From Ectobius pallidus (lineage: Eukaryota; Arthropoda; Insecta; Blattodea; Ectobiidae), in assembly GCA_964059195.1 (NCBI GenBank), contig CAXKWD010000006.1, forward strand, positions 134,662,039 through 134,726,038: a DNA stretch of 64,000 nt, read 5' to 3'. The notes below the pieces were generated by a model. It did no database searches, was not told the origin of the DNA, and worked only from the letters and a program-made list of their open reading frames with translations. The position numbers and the translations under genes were made by a program. Positions 12,640-25,534 of the stretch are shown here, piece by piece. Position 1 is the stretch's first letter. Each line of letters opens with the position of its first letter.

Positions 12640-13535
12640 TCTCTGGTGCCACTAATACTGTAGTATCTAGTATTATTAATGTTGTATTAATAACTACACG
12701 AGATTTCTTATGCTTCATCCCACGTAAAATTAAACATAATTTTCATATAGATCCATATATTTTTGCTCATATACTGTGTTCAATGAATGATTAAGGGGAT
12801 CCGGAATGAGATTTTGGGCCAAAAATTGTTTTTTATTTTTATTTTCATCAATTAAAAATAACTCAGAAGTTCTAGCTTCAAAATGAGTCTAAATATTTTA
12901 AATATATATATATTTTTAAATGTCGTGCATGGAAGGTGAACCAAGTTATGGGGCTGGCTTATTTTGATATTCCAACTTCGGAGGCAGTTTTCCATAAGTT
13001 TATTTTTCAATTACTTAATATACCTTTTCTGAACTTCTACTACATTTAGGGTCTTGAAATTTTCACAGTTTGTTTATCCAGATATTATGCATATACTGAA
13101 GCTCTCAAAATTACAGATTTCAATTTTTAATCACTTTAATGAGAATTATATGTTATAAAGTGTAGTGAAAAAGTTCAATATAGTAAAAAATTATAATTTA
13201 TTAAACATGTCTATAACATATACAAATTTCATATGTCTGTCAAGTATAGTTTTGGAGAAAAGGTACATGGAATATTCATGATTTAACATTGTAAGGATAG
13301 GGCATTCCGGGTCCCCTTAATCGCTTTTGTTCAAAGAAGTCTTTGGAACGAAGATGTTTCAGTGCTAAGTCCTTATGAATATACAAAAAAACAAGTGCAC
13401 AGAAGTGCGATATAATGAAAGTAATAAAAATAAAACGATAAAATTATGAGGATAGACACGTGTGAAACGCTGAAATTCCACATATTCTTATTTTGGATTG
13501 GTCACTGATTCATGAGCTAAATAGCCTATGAAATG
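12640..13535 (+). repeat. dispersed repeat, copy 2 (interrupted)
   Basis: This is the partner of 6195-6610, read as 12640-12790 plus 13321-13535, with a 530-bp MITE between the halves. The rest aligns in order with copy 1 at clearly reduced identity, so the family is older than the insertion. Confidence 0.6.
12791..13320. mobile_element. TTAA-flanked MITE, 530 bp
   Basis: The sequence begins TTAAGGGGATCCGGAATG and ends CATTCCGGGTCCCCTTAA, giving near-perfect inverted ends including TTAA. Comparison with the uninterrupted repeat at 6348-6375, which has a single TTAATC at the matching place, supports TTAA as the duplicated target. piggyBac or another TTAA-using superfamily is likely. No transposase frame is present. 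Confidence 0.8.
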
Positions 13536-13997
13536 CACTTTCATTACTTTAAGAGACTTACGGAATGACATAATCAGCTATAATTCTGAAATTGCTTCTA
13601 AAGGTTGTTTGATTAGGTTTGAAGTCTTCACAGTTCAAACACTAAAAACTTATTTTAAAAGAACACTAGGAATAAATTCGCTCATCTTCGAAGTGAGCGA
13701 GATTCTAAGTCTTTGAAAGAGCATTCTTCTTTTGAATGATGGATGAAGAGGGCTTGATGTCTTTTTTAAATGGCTTTGAAATAGAATGCGGATCCCTCGA
13801 CTGCTTTTTATAATGGCGAATTGACATCTGACGCAAGTGCAGTTGGTAGCCTTGATGGGTTTCCCCGAGGTGCAGTAGGTCATGGTAACCTGAGGCATCA
13901 ATATTTCAATATTTTGCTGCAATGTAATACGTAAAAGAACCTTTTAGTGCCCATATAAATTAGCTATTTTGTTTCGTCTGTTGCGCTCCTACCTTCA
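13536..13997. other. unassigned sequence
   Basis: A 90-codon minus-strand frame at 13650-13922 has no recognisable domain; nothing else is supported. Confidence 0.35.
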
Positions 13998-14130
13998 CGG
14001 GTGAGTGAGATGACAAAGTTTTAGACTCCTATTCGGGTGGTCGGCAGTTCAAATCCCAGGACTATCTGCCTTGAGTAGAATTTGTCTAGTTTTTTAACTA
14101 CCCGCATTGGCCTTTCTCACCTCAATATTA
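13998..14130 (+). repeat. possible SINE fragment
   Basis: GCAGTTCAAATCCCAGG at about 14045 matches the pol III box B pattern well, but the upstream box A is weak. The following TTGAGTAGAATTTGTC and CTCACC words are reminiscent of insect SINE bodies. No second copy in the window confirms it. Confidence 0.35.
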
Positions 14131-14965
14131 GAGTGCACAATGCCCATGAAGATAAGATTTGAGAAAATGAAGGTAAGAATACGAAAGAGACTCCTTTTCA
14201 ACGTGACAAATAGGCTATCAATAAATTATTTGTATTTAGAGGTTGAAATTTGGTTTCGTATTAAATGCATATATTGCGTATGGCCTGCCAAAATTATGAG
14301 TTAAATATACAACATTGACGGAGTATAATTGCGAATATTCAAATTTTTTTACTCTCTTTCCACCCCCGCATTACCTGTGTCAAAGGCTATATCTCCGGTC
14401 CCATCGCATAACTTTCTCATGATCTTAGAACTTATGTGGTCTAGGTAATACTTTTGTATTCAATTTTCACGAAAACCGCCAACTTTATTGAAGAAAACAC
14501 AAAAGGGTAAATCTATGTCTTATTTTTTCCTCTGCTGACGTATAAAAAAGTACATTTCGTATAATACTTATCGAAAGTTGCCTGGTTAAAGTTCAGGGAT
14601 AAAATTTTTTATGAGAAAAGTACTCTTGCGACAAAAATGGTATTTAAATTTTATGTTTGTTTCTACTGAAGGAATAAGCTGTTCAAAATCTTTCCCTCTA
14701 TGCATTATCTCATTTTCGCAAGAAGTGGAATCGAGCAGATCCCTCACCAGGATATGTTTATATATCGTCGTTATTTCTTTATGTAAGAGACGTATCTTTA
14801 GACCTGCCCCAATGAACAATTTATTGTAAAAACCCTTCAAAGGGAAGGTTAAATACGAGACCGGTTGATATCACTTTTCAAGGGTTACTCAACGAATAAA
14901 AAAATATTTTCATTTCATTTTATTTATTTATTTAGAGATGCTACAAACAATTTTGTATAAATTAT
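14131..14965. other. unassigned sequence with a short dispersed repeat
   Basis: About 50 bases at 14356-14403 (containing GGCTATATCTCCGG) recur inverted at 31057-31107. The remainder, including frames near 14586-14840, is unassigned. Confidence 0.4.
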
Positions 14966-14966
14966 A

Positions 14967-15004
<38 letters not shown>
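14966..15004. repeat. (AAT)n microsatellite
   Basis: About twelve AAT trinucleotides in a row. Confidence 0.95.
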
Positions 15005-15005
<1 letters not shown>

Positions 15006-15964
15006 TTTCACCAAAATAAAGCGAGTGATTGATGCAAATGGATGCATCCTCAGTTCTTTCCGTCAGCTTGGGTGGAACAGTCAGGAAGACGTTAGCTATC
15101 TGTCCCCTCGTTCGCGGTTTCGATCCCGGCTCAGGTTGATGACAGTTTTGTGCGAAAATGCTGCAGTCTTATGCCTGGAGATTTGTCATTTATGGCAATT
15201 ATCATGTGTTGCTGCATTTCTGAGAAAATCTACTTCTGTTCCGATTATTTGTAAATTGCTCAGTCAGAATTGGTTTTACCCATTCTCGTAAGGTCAACAA
15301 TGATATGTTAAATGAAGTAACCATTAAATTTAATATGATCTAATATGTGCCAAAATTAAATTGGAATAGGACCTAATGTTTCAAAATATTTTACTCACAC
15401 GTTTAACTAGTGTCCTCCATTAAGCAGCATGTTTATCATCGTGCCACGATGGTGAAGAGTTACGTTTTTCAAATAGACTTTTCCCTAACAACTGACTAAT
15501 TGCTCATGCTATTTGATGGAATTACAACTGGAATTCTGTATACATTTCCGCGAAGAACATACAGCTTAACATCATCACAAGCTTGAAGTCCAAAACATGC
15601 TATCCAGAGTTTACTTTAAGTACTCCTATCCCTGATTGCCCTAAGTGAAGAAGGGTCTTTGTATTCGTTTCTTCAAATATTTATAGAAGTCCACATAAAA
15701 GCTAAGAATATCCTAGGACAATTAAGTTCCATCTCATTGCAAATAGTCTACACCTGACAGGCAAATTCGCGAGTCTCCCATTTTTCGGCTAAGTATTAGG
15801 GTACCCATAAACTTACTCTGGGTTTTTTATTACACAGTCCCAAAAATAAAATTTTCAAAGTATCTCCATTCTTTCAATATGGGAAATTTGTTCTGGGTCA
15901 GATTCGTATAAGATAAGGGCTTTATCAGTACTTTAGTCTGTGTTTACTCCTCATTTTTATATAA
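15005..15964. other. unassigned sequence upstream of a truncated LINE
   Basis: GGTTTCGATCCCGG near 15118 resembles an isolated box B but has no box A at the right distance. I could not read RNase H or RT sequence upstream of 15965, consistent with 5' truncation of the next element. Confidence 0.4.
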
Positions 15965-16648
15965 AAACAAGTAATAAATAAGGTAGCTATAATATTGTGC
16001 ATAAACAGTGACTCACAATCGGCTTTACAAGCCATAGATGATAAATATAATAAGGATGCACTAGCCACAGACATTAGACATGCACTAAATACAAGCACAA
16101 TTCATATTTGTTTAACCTGGGTCCGAGGTCACATGGGAAATTTAGGAAATGAGAAAGCAGATGAATTAGCTAAGCTAGGTGCTTCTTCAAATGTTAAAAC
16201 TTCTTATAGTTTATGCCCTATATCCTTCATTAAGAAAACATTAAGAGAACATATGCACAGCCAATGGGATCGGATTTGGCAAGAAACGAATAACGGCAGC
16301 ACAACGAAAGATTTGTTTTTCCCAAGAGTGCAAGATAGAATAGCTTGTACACTTTTGATTCCGGATTATGTTATGACTCAATTCTTAACAGGGCATGGGA
16401 AATTTAGTGAATACTTACATAGATTTAAAATTTCTACCTCTGCAAATTGTAAATGTAAAGAGGAAAGCCAATCTGTTCAGCACCTCTTATTTCATTGTCC
16501 ATTATTTACGCATGAACGTTATCAGTTAATATTATATTTAAATTTTCTAAATTTTGATTTTACTACACCAATCTACCGTCTCTTCTTAAATAAGCAAAGT
16601 TATAAAGTTGTTTTAAGTTTCATGAATAGTGTTTTTGCAAAATTGTAA
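15965..16648 (+). CDS. C-terminal ORF2 fragment: RNase H domain of a non-LTR retrotransposon
   Basis: This is the longest recognisable frame in the window: 217 codons from a TTG at 15995, open back to 15965. RNase H removes the RNA strand of RNA-DNA hybrids during retrotransposition. Numbering from 15995, visible motifs are SDSQSAL (third catalytic Asp at residue 6), WVRGH (42-46) and NEKADELAK (52-60, final catalytic Asp 56). The first two catalytic residues lie in the missing 5' part. A tail of the form TGHGxF (132-137) then C152-x-C154-x8-H163-x4-C168 follows, as in ORF2 of I, Jockey and R1-type LINEs. There are no stops or frameshifts inside, so insertion was probably not ancient. It cannot work without RT and endonuclease. 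The exact clade is not settled. Confidence 0.85.
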   Translation, partial: KQVINKVAIILCINSDSQSALQAIDDKYNKDALATDIRHALNTSTIHICLTWVRGHMGNLGNEKADELAKLGASSNVKTSYSLCPISFIKKTLREHMHSQWDRIWQETNNGSTTKDLFFPRVQDRIACTLLIPDYVMTQFLTGHGKFSEYLHRFKISTSANCKCKEESQSVQHLLFHCPLFTHERYQLILYLNFLNFDFTTPIYRLFLNKQSYKVVLSFMNSVFAKL

Positions 16649-16767
16649 TATATATATATATATATGTAGTTTACTGTATACTCTGTATGTACGTTTAATC
16701 TATAACCCTAATATGCCATCTGGTAAAATAGGGTTCTGTATTTTTGGGAATTCAATTCAATTCAATA
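15965..16767 (+). mobile_element. 5'-truncated non-LTR retrotransposon (I/Jockey/R1-like)
   Basis: This remnant carries the end of ORF2 (15965-16648), then a (TA)n run, a short 3' untranslated part, and a tail with AATTCAATTCAATTCAAT at 16750-16767. Loss of everything 5' of the RNase H domain is the usual outcome of incomplete target-primed reverse transcription. The tail resembles the short tandem 3' repeats of some insect LINEs. No target duplication could be fixed. Confidence 0.65.
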
Positions 16768-17639
16768 TTGTATCCATTATGTAGTAGTGTATTTATTGCT
16801 CACAAAAATTCTTACATATAAACCACATTATTAACATTAACCGGCGCACGGGTCGGTGTCGACCATACGTGCTCACTTCGTACACTTAAATTATTACCTC
16901 ATAAAAATACCCAATTAAAAAATTATAGTCTATTATTTACATAACTACGAGTACCATCAGAAGTAACCCCCCACCCCAAGCAGTAAAAAAAATCCTAGAA
17001 ACACATAGACATTATTAAAACAAACAAAAAATAACACTTTGATTTCCTTAATTCTCCAAATCTAGGCTTCCCCTCACACATCTAACTTTCTGCAGAAATT
17101 TACATATCCCATACTCATCATTGATTGATCATGGTATAATTTCAGTTATACGTTTATTTATAAGAAAAAAATCTGTTGAATACTAGTTTCATAACATTCT
17201 TCCTTTAAATAAACGCAAATGTTGACTTTGTAATGCATAGTCATGGACACATAAATATTACGAATCCAAGATCACGCTTCAAAAAAGCACAAAGGCTCTT
17301 GTGTAATTTTTCTTGACAAGCTATCAACAGCGACGTTTATTATTACTTAACTACCTTGACATTCTTACAGTGCTACTATTTTTAAACCCATGCGTAGTGT
17401 ATGATACACAAAAACAACTTCTCATGAAGTACCCGTGTTCTTCGTAATTCTTAAGTTTTATAATGAATATAAAACACATAAGTATTTAATGAGTTGTCTT
17501 CTAAGGTATTGTTAAGCACTTAACGGTTGCACGAAAAAGGCTAAAGCAGATATCTGAGACGTAGACACACCAGAATATAGGCTATACCGTATTATGGCTT
17601 CATTACTTTTAACTAATTTTAGTATACTTATTTTCAATT
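16768..17639. other. unassigned sequence
   Basis: TTAACCGGCGCACGGGTCGG at 16840 could be a single TTAA-flanked transposon end, but no matching inverted end was found. The rest is AT-rich and unassigned. Confidence 0.35.
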
Positions 17640-18068
17640 GTCCACCGCTGTGGAGTCGTTCTCTCACGCAGCGGGCCCGGGTTGAAATCCTGGTTGGGAC
17701 AGGTTAACTAGATGGAGTTTTTCCGGGGTTTTTCCTCACCTGTGAGACAAATGTCGGGTAACTTTAGGCCCTTGTGGTCCCCGGATATCATCTGGCCATC
17801 ATTATCATTTCCATCCCATCCTCGCCTTGTTTGGAATGTGTGTGTGTGTTGAATGGTGTGTCTCGTCCTATGTGTTCGTGTTGTCTCGGAGGTGGCCCCG
17901 GCATTGGGCTGATCATTCATCCGGGAAGGCCCTCCATGTCCTTGTCTGGTCAAGAAAGTATATATGTGACCCAAAGATATTCCCACTCCCGACTGGTCGC
18001 GGCACTGTAAGGCCCGGGCGGCTTGGGAAGCTTAAATGTCCCTAAAAGGGAGAGTTGAACTCAGGTAA
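17640..18068 (+). mobile_element. tRNA-derived SINE, family A copy 1
   Basis: This matches the better preserved copy at 55402-55858 from GTCCACCGCTGTGG through CCCGGGCGGCTTGGG to the final GGGAGAG. The box A region is partly deleted and box B is degenerate (GGGTTGAAATCC), so internal pol III promotion is probably lost. Frames across it are not genuine genes. Confidence 0.85.
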
Positions 18069-19347
18069 AGGTAGATATATAGATATTTCCAATTTCATAT
18101 ATATTGGATGTTTGTTATTTAAGCTGTCTTTCCTTTGCCTGCCAATTATTATTTATGTGCTGATGCGCTCCGCTATTGTCAATTTTCTTTACGTTAATTT
18201 AACTTAAAGAAGTGAAATGAAGATAAAATGGTAGTAAATAAAATGAGATAGGTACATGATATACTATTTATTACTTTTATCATTCTATTTCGTTCGTGTG
18301 AAAATTATTAAACTCGTCATCGATTCATAAACATACTGGCGTCTTGATAAATACGGTTATGGGCTCGTTGCGTAATTTACTGATATCAAGATCCGTATCT
18401 TTTTTAATGAAGATCGTATCATGTACATTTGTGCTGGCGTGTCACGGCTAACATTATATAAAGGATTTCACAATATTTCCGCATCTATGGCATCCAGATG
18501 TGTGAAGTTGTCGAGGACTGATGAATGTCAGATGGAAATTTAACAGGACGAGAAGAAAAATATAAACATTTCGGTTATTTTTAAATATTGTTGTCCTTCC
18601 CACTTGGCCATGATCCCGTCAACGTTAGAACATCAAAACCTACACTGATTAAAATGAATTGAATTAGCACGCTTCAGTTTTGAGAGAAATGAAAGAATGT
18701 GATTAAATGCCGGAATCAGAATTAACTTTAAAGTATCAGGGTTCATGGGAAAAAATAAAATAGATGATTTCTGTATCATTAAACTTCAAAGAAAATAGCT
18801 TTTAATAAAATAATACGTTCTGCATGACTCCTTCATTCAATTAGTCAGTGTATCACAAAATTAGGACACGCAATTGTTGTTTATCACCTTTCATTACAAC
18901 TAAGGGTTTAAAATATAAGGTACTGTTTTATTGAACTTTCTTTATTTGGGGGGGGTCACCGTAACTGCTACGTTTTTATCGGAAATGTCTCTATATATCT
19001 GTGGAAATGTCATAGTAAGGTTCATTTGGTAGCTCATGTTTTTGATAATCAATTTTCTCACAACTGTTTGTTGATATATTGTAAATTTCGCACCCATGTT
19101 GCAAAGAATATCTGCATAATTCCTACTGTTTTGTACTGCAAGGAGATAATTAGTTTCCTGGTGATAAAAATAAAATTAAAAAAGCGTCACAAATTTTCTC
19201 GCGGTTTGAACCCGGGACCTCCGAATACAGTTCCTAGATTTAGTGAATAAATAGTTTATGAAGTCACTCTTGCAATGCAATTTTCTTTTCGTTATATGAA
19301 AGCCATTTTTAATTCTTATAATACATTTTATTCCTCTTCCCAAAGCA
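18069..19347. other. unassigned AT-rich sequence
   Basis: GGTTTGAACCCGGGACC at 19203 resembles a box B on one strand, without a partner. No other feature is supported. Confidence 0.4.
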
Positions 19348-19459
19348 GATAGTATTTGGAGTGGATAGTATTTGGAGTGGATAGTATTTGGAGTGGATAG
19401 TATTTGGAGTGGATAGTATTTGGAGTGGATAGTATTTGGAGTGGATAATATTTGGAGTG
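19348..19459. repeat. 16-bp minisatellite, 7 units
   Basis: GATAGTATTTGGAGTG is repeated seven times without spacing. Only the last unit differs (GATAATATTTGGAGTG). Near-perfect homogeneity implies recent expansion. Confidence 0.95.
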
Positions 19460-22400
19460 TACTGGAACATCAACTACCTGCAAAATTGGGGTAGTTTTTT
19501 ATTTACATACACGCATCGTACATTTTTCAGTGAACATTTGAATCTTTTGTTTTTGTTATTTTAGGAAGATGTTGTTATTAGAAATATTCTGATCGAGGTA
19601 AACTTTTCCGTAGAACCTCCAGGGCGTAGCTACCGTATAATGTTACTACTTGAAGAAGAATGGGGAAGTTTATAACTGTTGACCTATATACCACTAAGTG
19701 CATATTCTTCTCCTTTTAGTTAATATTATCTGCCGTTAAAAGTGTTTCTTTTAATATTTATTATCAAATGACGAGAATAGTTATGGAAGAGAAATTGGGA
19801 AGTAACAGCTAGGAACAGAAGCAGCAATTGCAACACACGTGTCAGAATTGCTTGTTGGGTACTGAAACGTCTGCAGGTAATGAGAATAACGAAATTATGC
19901 TGTTAATGTAATGATATCAGCTGACGATTGAATAATGTGTTTAAGCCATGAATACGTATGAGATAGGATTATCGAGACACAATTCCATTTAGCTATGCAA
20001 CTCCTTCACTGCTATAATTCTTATACTTCAACACTACCCAAGCTAATTTATTATCTTCTATAAAAGGTACAAGGCCATGATACATAAAAAGACTGTACGA
20101 AGATTATACTTTTTAAAAACGTATTTATATGAATTAATGATCGTTATTTTTTTACAGTAATCCGCAATTTTGCATGTTTTTTTACGTTCACCAGCAATTT
20201 TGCATGATTTATTTTGTAATTTGAATTTAATTATTTATTTTTTAGCTGTTAATACATATGTATCTATATTAATATAGATGCATGTATAGCAATATATGTG
20301 CTTATTTTAATAAAATATGTGTATTTTAATATATATGTAGCCTATTATATAGGCCTACTTGACCGGAAATCCTAGATCGCAGATTTACTCTGTTTCAGCA
20401 GTTAATGTAAATCTTCTGAATTTTTAGTTGGCTGTAATACGTTTACAAGAAACAAATCGGTAATATTTAACATATTTATCTACGAATTCAGGATATATTT
20501 AATTGATAATTGTCCGATTATCCATATGTGACACGTACATAATATTTTTTGGTAGTTACTATATTTTTTCGTTCGGCCATACTATAATACGCTTATTATG
20601 TGTGATGTAACAGTGTCATAATGACACCCATTATAACACTCCTGTACAACTATCGATTAATATCGAACACGGAACAATATTTAACACTTGAAAACAACAA
20701 TTCAAACGGCATAATAAACAAACTGTATTTTAAATAAACTAATTATGTTTAATTAACTTGATTTTAATATTTTTCTACATTGAGTTCATTTCATATTTTT
20801 AAATGTGCGTTGTAGACGTTGAAACGTTAAGAGAACCCCTGCGTCCTGCAAGCCTTGTAGCCTGCCATCCATCGGAAAAGACGAGAACTACTAACAGCTG
20901 AAGGCAGAAAGACGTTTGCTTCATCAATTACGAGTCATTCTAAAGACCCTAAACTTGGACCTTTGGTCGAACAAAAACATTAGTATTCAATTGCCTACCA
21001 TGATAATTAAGACACTCGTATACAAATTATGATACTCGTGTGTTCATAAATGTCATTATACGCTCGTGTACCATTTTGTTCCTTGACTTCTTTTTTGTTA
21101 ATCGGGGGAAAATGCGTAGTAATTTTTAATCATATTTACCGAACTAAAGAGACCTAGTAATTCTGCTGAAAGAATAATTATTCAGTCGATATGACATTTC
21201 TTTAAATTTTAAATTTCAAGAACACAAAGTATACAAGCTTTTCGACTTAATGGAAGGTGCTGGGAAGTGATAAGTATTAAATATGGAATTGACACTAAAT
21301 GGTTCCCCCTGAATGTTAAACAACTAAAGTTAGGGATAGCAGTTTTTGCCTCCTGCACGAGTAAAAAGGCTGTAGTAGTGAGCTTTGATCAATGTAATGT
21401 AATTACATTGTGCAGCGAACAATGATATTGACCTGATATTTTATGCTATAATATAATATATTGTTCATTTACACGAGCTCATATCCTTTGCTGTGTGTGA
21501 CAGCAAGCACAGTTCCTGGGGATAGAAAGTTCGCGTTTTTCTAAACCGCAGCATGCTAAATGAAAATTTTCTGAGAAACAATTCATTACTGACTTCTTGA
21601 AAATGTGCTCAGCGATCTCTCAAGCAATACCTACAACCTTAATTATAAATTTTATCTTCTTTATTTCATGAATATTTTATGGGATATATTGTGGTCATTG
21701 CTGTACTGTGGAATCATGTAAACGCGAAATAATTGCCTTCAGTAGGTACAAAGAACACAAACAAGAAGATAAAATAAAGAAAATTTCAGTATCCTAGATA
21801 GAGCTAGGATTACCCGGTTAAAGGTATTGATTGATTGACTGAACAAATAATTGCTCAAAGGCCATTACAAGCCAATCAAGTCACAGCTTCAGAATTCAAG
21901 ATGTTCTGAGGATGATGAATAATCATCAAAAGGCAAAGGAGGGAATCAAAAAATAAAATTCAGCTATGCAGGGATTACTATTATTTTTTAAATTATGGAA
22001 CATGCTCAGCGAATCATAGAACATACAGGCCTATTTTAACAATCCGAATGAATATTCTTCATTAAAATTGACTGGGATTTGAATCCCAGGACGAGCGTTA
22101 TACACTTAGGTGAGTAGTGTTGGGACAAATAATTGGATAACGCACAGACAATTGTTTGCAGAAGAGATAAAACAGTCAACTGTTACTTGAACACATAGGC
22201 CTTTTTAAATGGATATTATTTGCAGGTTATTCTGGAGTTTTATGTCGATTAACTACATGCAGAAAATAACTTTTAGTTAATTCTTATTATCTGAGTCTTC
22301 TCTATGTTTGTTATACTTCATTACCACATAAACAGTCGCCAGAATTAGCTACATGCTTATCCATTCACTCTAAAACGTGACGAAATGTCTTAAACAACCT

Positions 22401-23453
22401 TGAAGTACTTCACATAAGACTTTGCGGTTACGATAAATGAAGGACGAATGTACATTCGATACATTCACATGACTTTCCATTGTTTCAAAGTCTCATATAG
22501 CATGGCTGCATAGTGGGATGTCTGCATTATTTGTCTCAATCTTACTCAAAGCTTACTCCATTCGTACTAGTTTTAAGTACACTTCATTTTATAGAAAAAA
22601 TGTTAAAAATAAAAGTTTTAGGTCTCCGTATATATCAAATTTAAACAAAATCTATGTTACATTCCCCAAAATATACTTAAGCCTAATGTAAAGTCTCATT
22701 CTGAAAAGATTTTTCCTTGGTTAAATTGAATTCACACTTTTCAACACAATGACTGAGGGTAAACAGCCACTTCTAGTGGCCCAATTGCTAATACGGCCCA
22801 GTCAACAGCTCGAAATATCTTCCTTCTTGAGTTATTTCCTTTAAATTCACTTACGGCCAATAACCATATGTTGTTTACAGAAAAAGAAAGCGCTAAAAAT
22901 TATGAAAATGAATAGAAACCAACAAAACACTATTGATTTTATTCCTTTATATTTTCTAACCGCTTGGGCCCCCTAAGCGTCCATGCCCCCTGCACAGTGG
23001 GGTTTTGCGGTGGGGTCTGCAGTATATAGACCATGTTGGTCGTATACTATCATAGAAAGAGGAAATATTTATTTACTGCAAGCACCATCGAATATGATAA
23101 ATGGATATCACGAGGAAAATCTGAGTACATTCCAGAGTTTAATTTCGGGGGAGGTATGGTTTCAGCGATGGAAGTTTTTAAAAACAGTGGATCCGGAACA
23201 GTCGACTAACGGAGTGAGGTAAATGAGTAGATCAATAACGGACGATATCACTACCCACTGTGCATAAACCTACAAGTGCCTCCCTACATTACCAAGATTG
23301 ACTAACATACTTCGTGGTCTGGTCGTGGTACCGATTGATCGGCCTACTAACATACCATTCTCATACCTTTGCAAATGTAATAAGTAATAACTATAACTGA
23401 ATTGATAGAACACATGGACATCAAGGATGGATTTTTTTTCCAATATTTTAAGT
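19460..23453. other. unassigned AT-rich tract
   Basis: Four kilobases without a recognised gene or element. A CAATTTTGCATG word is duplicated at about 20167 and 20193. A 79-codon frame at 22983-23222 has no recognised domain. Ancient decayed repeats are likely but not identified. Confidence 0.4.
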
Positions 23454-24112
23454 ATTATAATTACGGAACGAATGTTTATGACCTAAAAAAAGTTGAAAAT
23501 ATGACTGCAAATATGCCCTTAAAAATGACTCAATATGACCCAAAAGCCCTAAATATTACCTAATAAAATAACATATTTTCAAAAAATTAATGTTCCAATT
23601 AAAAACGTTTAAAGATACTAAATCTCATATCACACGAATTCAGATATCTTTTTAACCCTTTGGTGACTTACAGTTTTACTTGAAATGAATTCTATATTTT
23701 TTAAAAGAATTTTCTCCTGTTTGCTCGCTTCATCAGCTCCAAATACTCATATTCTGTAGACTTGCGTGCCCCTATAAAATATAATTGCATTAATTTTAAA
23801 ATTTAAGTTACCTTTGGCATAAACATTAAATGAATTAAATAAACTTCAAATTTAACCCGACCATGTAGTACATATACTATATTATAACTGTGCTCCTTTA
23901 CCGAATTTGTGACTTAAATATGACGTTAAATTGCAAATATGGCCAAAGTATGACCAAGACCAAAAAATCACCAATTATAACTTTGTATGCAAAATAAAAC
24001 GTTCCAATTAGGATAGCAAGCGTGCAATTCGTGTTTAATTTGTATTTGCTGCGAGAACGGAATTCAGGATAAAAATATGACATGCCATAAACATCCGAAC
24101 CCTAATTATAAT
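23454..24112 (+). mobile_element. hAT-type MITE, family B copy 1
   Basis: The element is 23462-24104 (643 bp) between perfect 8-bp repeats ATTATAAT (23454-23461 and 24105-24112). The right end CATCCGAACCCTA is intact; the left end TACGGAACGAATGTTTATG is an eroded form of TAGGGTTCGGATGTT. Subterminal AATATGAC/AAATATG words are frequent at both ends. A second copy in the same orientation is at 59748-60389. No transposase frame. Confidence 0.88.
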
Positions 24113-24218
24113 TATATTGTTATTAGAACTATTATCATTATTATTATTACTATTTAATTTCCAAATGTACGGAACCCTATTTTACCAATTTTATTGGTAT
24201 GTGTAAGGTGGGGAAAAT

Positions 24219-24422
24219 TTAGTTAAAAGACTCTAATTCCAGCGTTGGGTTTTATAATGTTCCGTAAGTTTACGATCAAATTTTTGTAGTCCCTCTCGGG
24301 CTTCCTGTCCAGGATTTTTTTACGTCCTGAAAACAATATGTTGTTTTCGGATGGGTTTGGACCCGCGAACCCCTTGTCCTGAGGTGGGCATGCATCACCG
24401 AGATCCATAGAATTTATAAGAC
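24219..24422 (+). repeat. dispersed retroelement-like block, copy 1
   Basis: It shares with 44228-44345 the words CTCTAATT, CCGTAAGTTTACGA (there CCGTAAATCTACGA), and CCAGGATTTTTTACGTCCTG with one base length difference, in the same order and orientation. I recognise it only as a repeated family, probably an SINE or LINE 3' region. It has no usable coding potential. Confidence 0.55.
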
Positions 24423-25495
24423 ATTACAAGTTATATATAAATAAATAAATAAATATATATATACCGTATTCATCAATCATAGTATAGTTTATTATCACCA
24501 TTACGTATGTGTTGTTACGACTGCTATTGCCATCCATCCTGCTGTAGAATGTGAAATATGGGATGAATTTCGACTTGCAGGTTAGCAATAATTAACACAG
24601 CTATAATAATGATTAATTTCGTCAAATGAGACCTTGAACCTACGCCCTTAGCTTTACAAACAATTCCGGCACAACAATAGACTAAATAATCCTCCTAATC
24701 TGTACGACCTCTGACATTTGATGTACTGTGTACGTCTGTGAATGTCTAAGGATTTGCTTACACTGATGCAATGTAATTAATCTATACGTATCCCTATAGA
24801 TACCATTGAATCCTTAGCAATCAATTCTGTGATCATGTTATCCTTTCCATTGATTTGGCTTATATTACCTCCTCCTTCTGCTAGTAGTGTTAATCGAGTT
24901 TAAGTTCGTACTTTATTATTTTGATAGTTCCACTCGTTTGGGCTTAATTTTTTATATTGTTAGAAAGAGAAGAATATAAGCTTTCATCCAAAATTTTTAC
25001 ATAGAAATAGTACTCTCCGCATGCTCTAAGCCTTCTTGTCCAGAGGTTTAGTTCTGTTGAGAAATTTATTGGTTTTAAATATTACGTAAAAATTAAAATC
25101 GTTAATCAAAATATACCGAACTTTTTACCTTTAACTTTAGGAAATGCTGATCTGAAATAGTTCAGAAGCAGTTAACTAATCATTTATAATAATAATTAAA
25201 GATAAGGTATTCTACTCGGAACAACTACAGTCTTGTGGGTTGACACAATACATCTAAAATATAAACACTATTGAAATAGGGCTAGTAGATAAATGGTTTC
25301 ATCTTTGTATTGCATTTAATTAAATTTGAACTTTATTTTATTAAGTAATTATTTTCGACTAATAAAAAAGTAAAATCTACATAAAAATAAATCCAGGAGC
25401 GGCCGGGACCCTACGTCCCCTGTATCCACCACTGGGTGACTTATATATCTTTAGTTCACTGAACAAAGATTGCCTTTTTCCATTACAACGCCTTC

Positions 25496-25534
<39 letters not shown>

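Noticed and set aside
16838..16870. TTAACCGGCGCACGGGTCGG as a piggyBac end
   Set aside because: No matching inverted end or TTAA partner was found in the window.
19348..19459. Regular 16-bp repeats that might suggest a CRISPR array
   Set aside because: Units are directly adjacent with no unique spacers, in eukaryotic DNA; it is a minisatellite.
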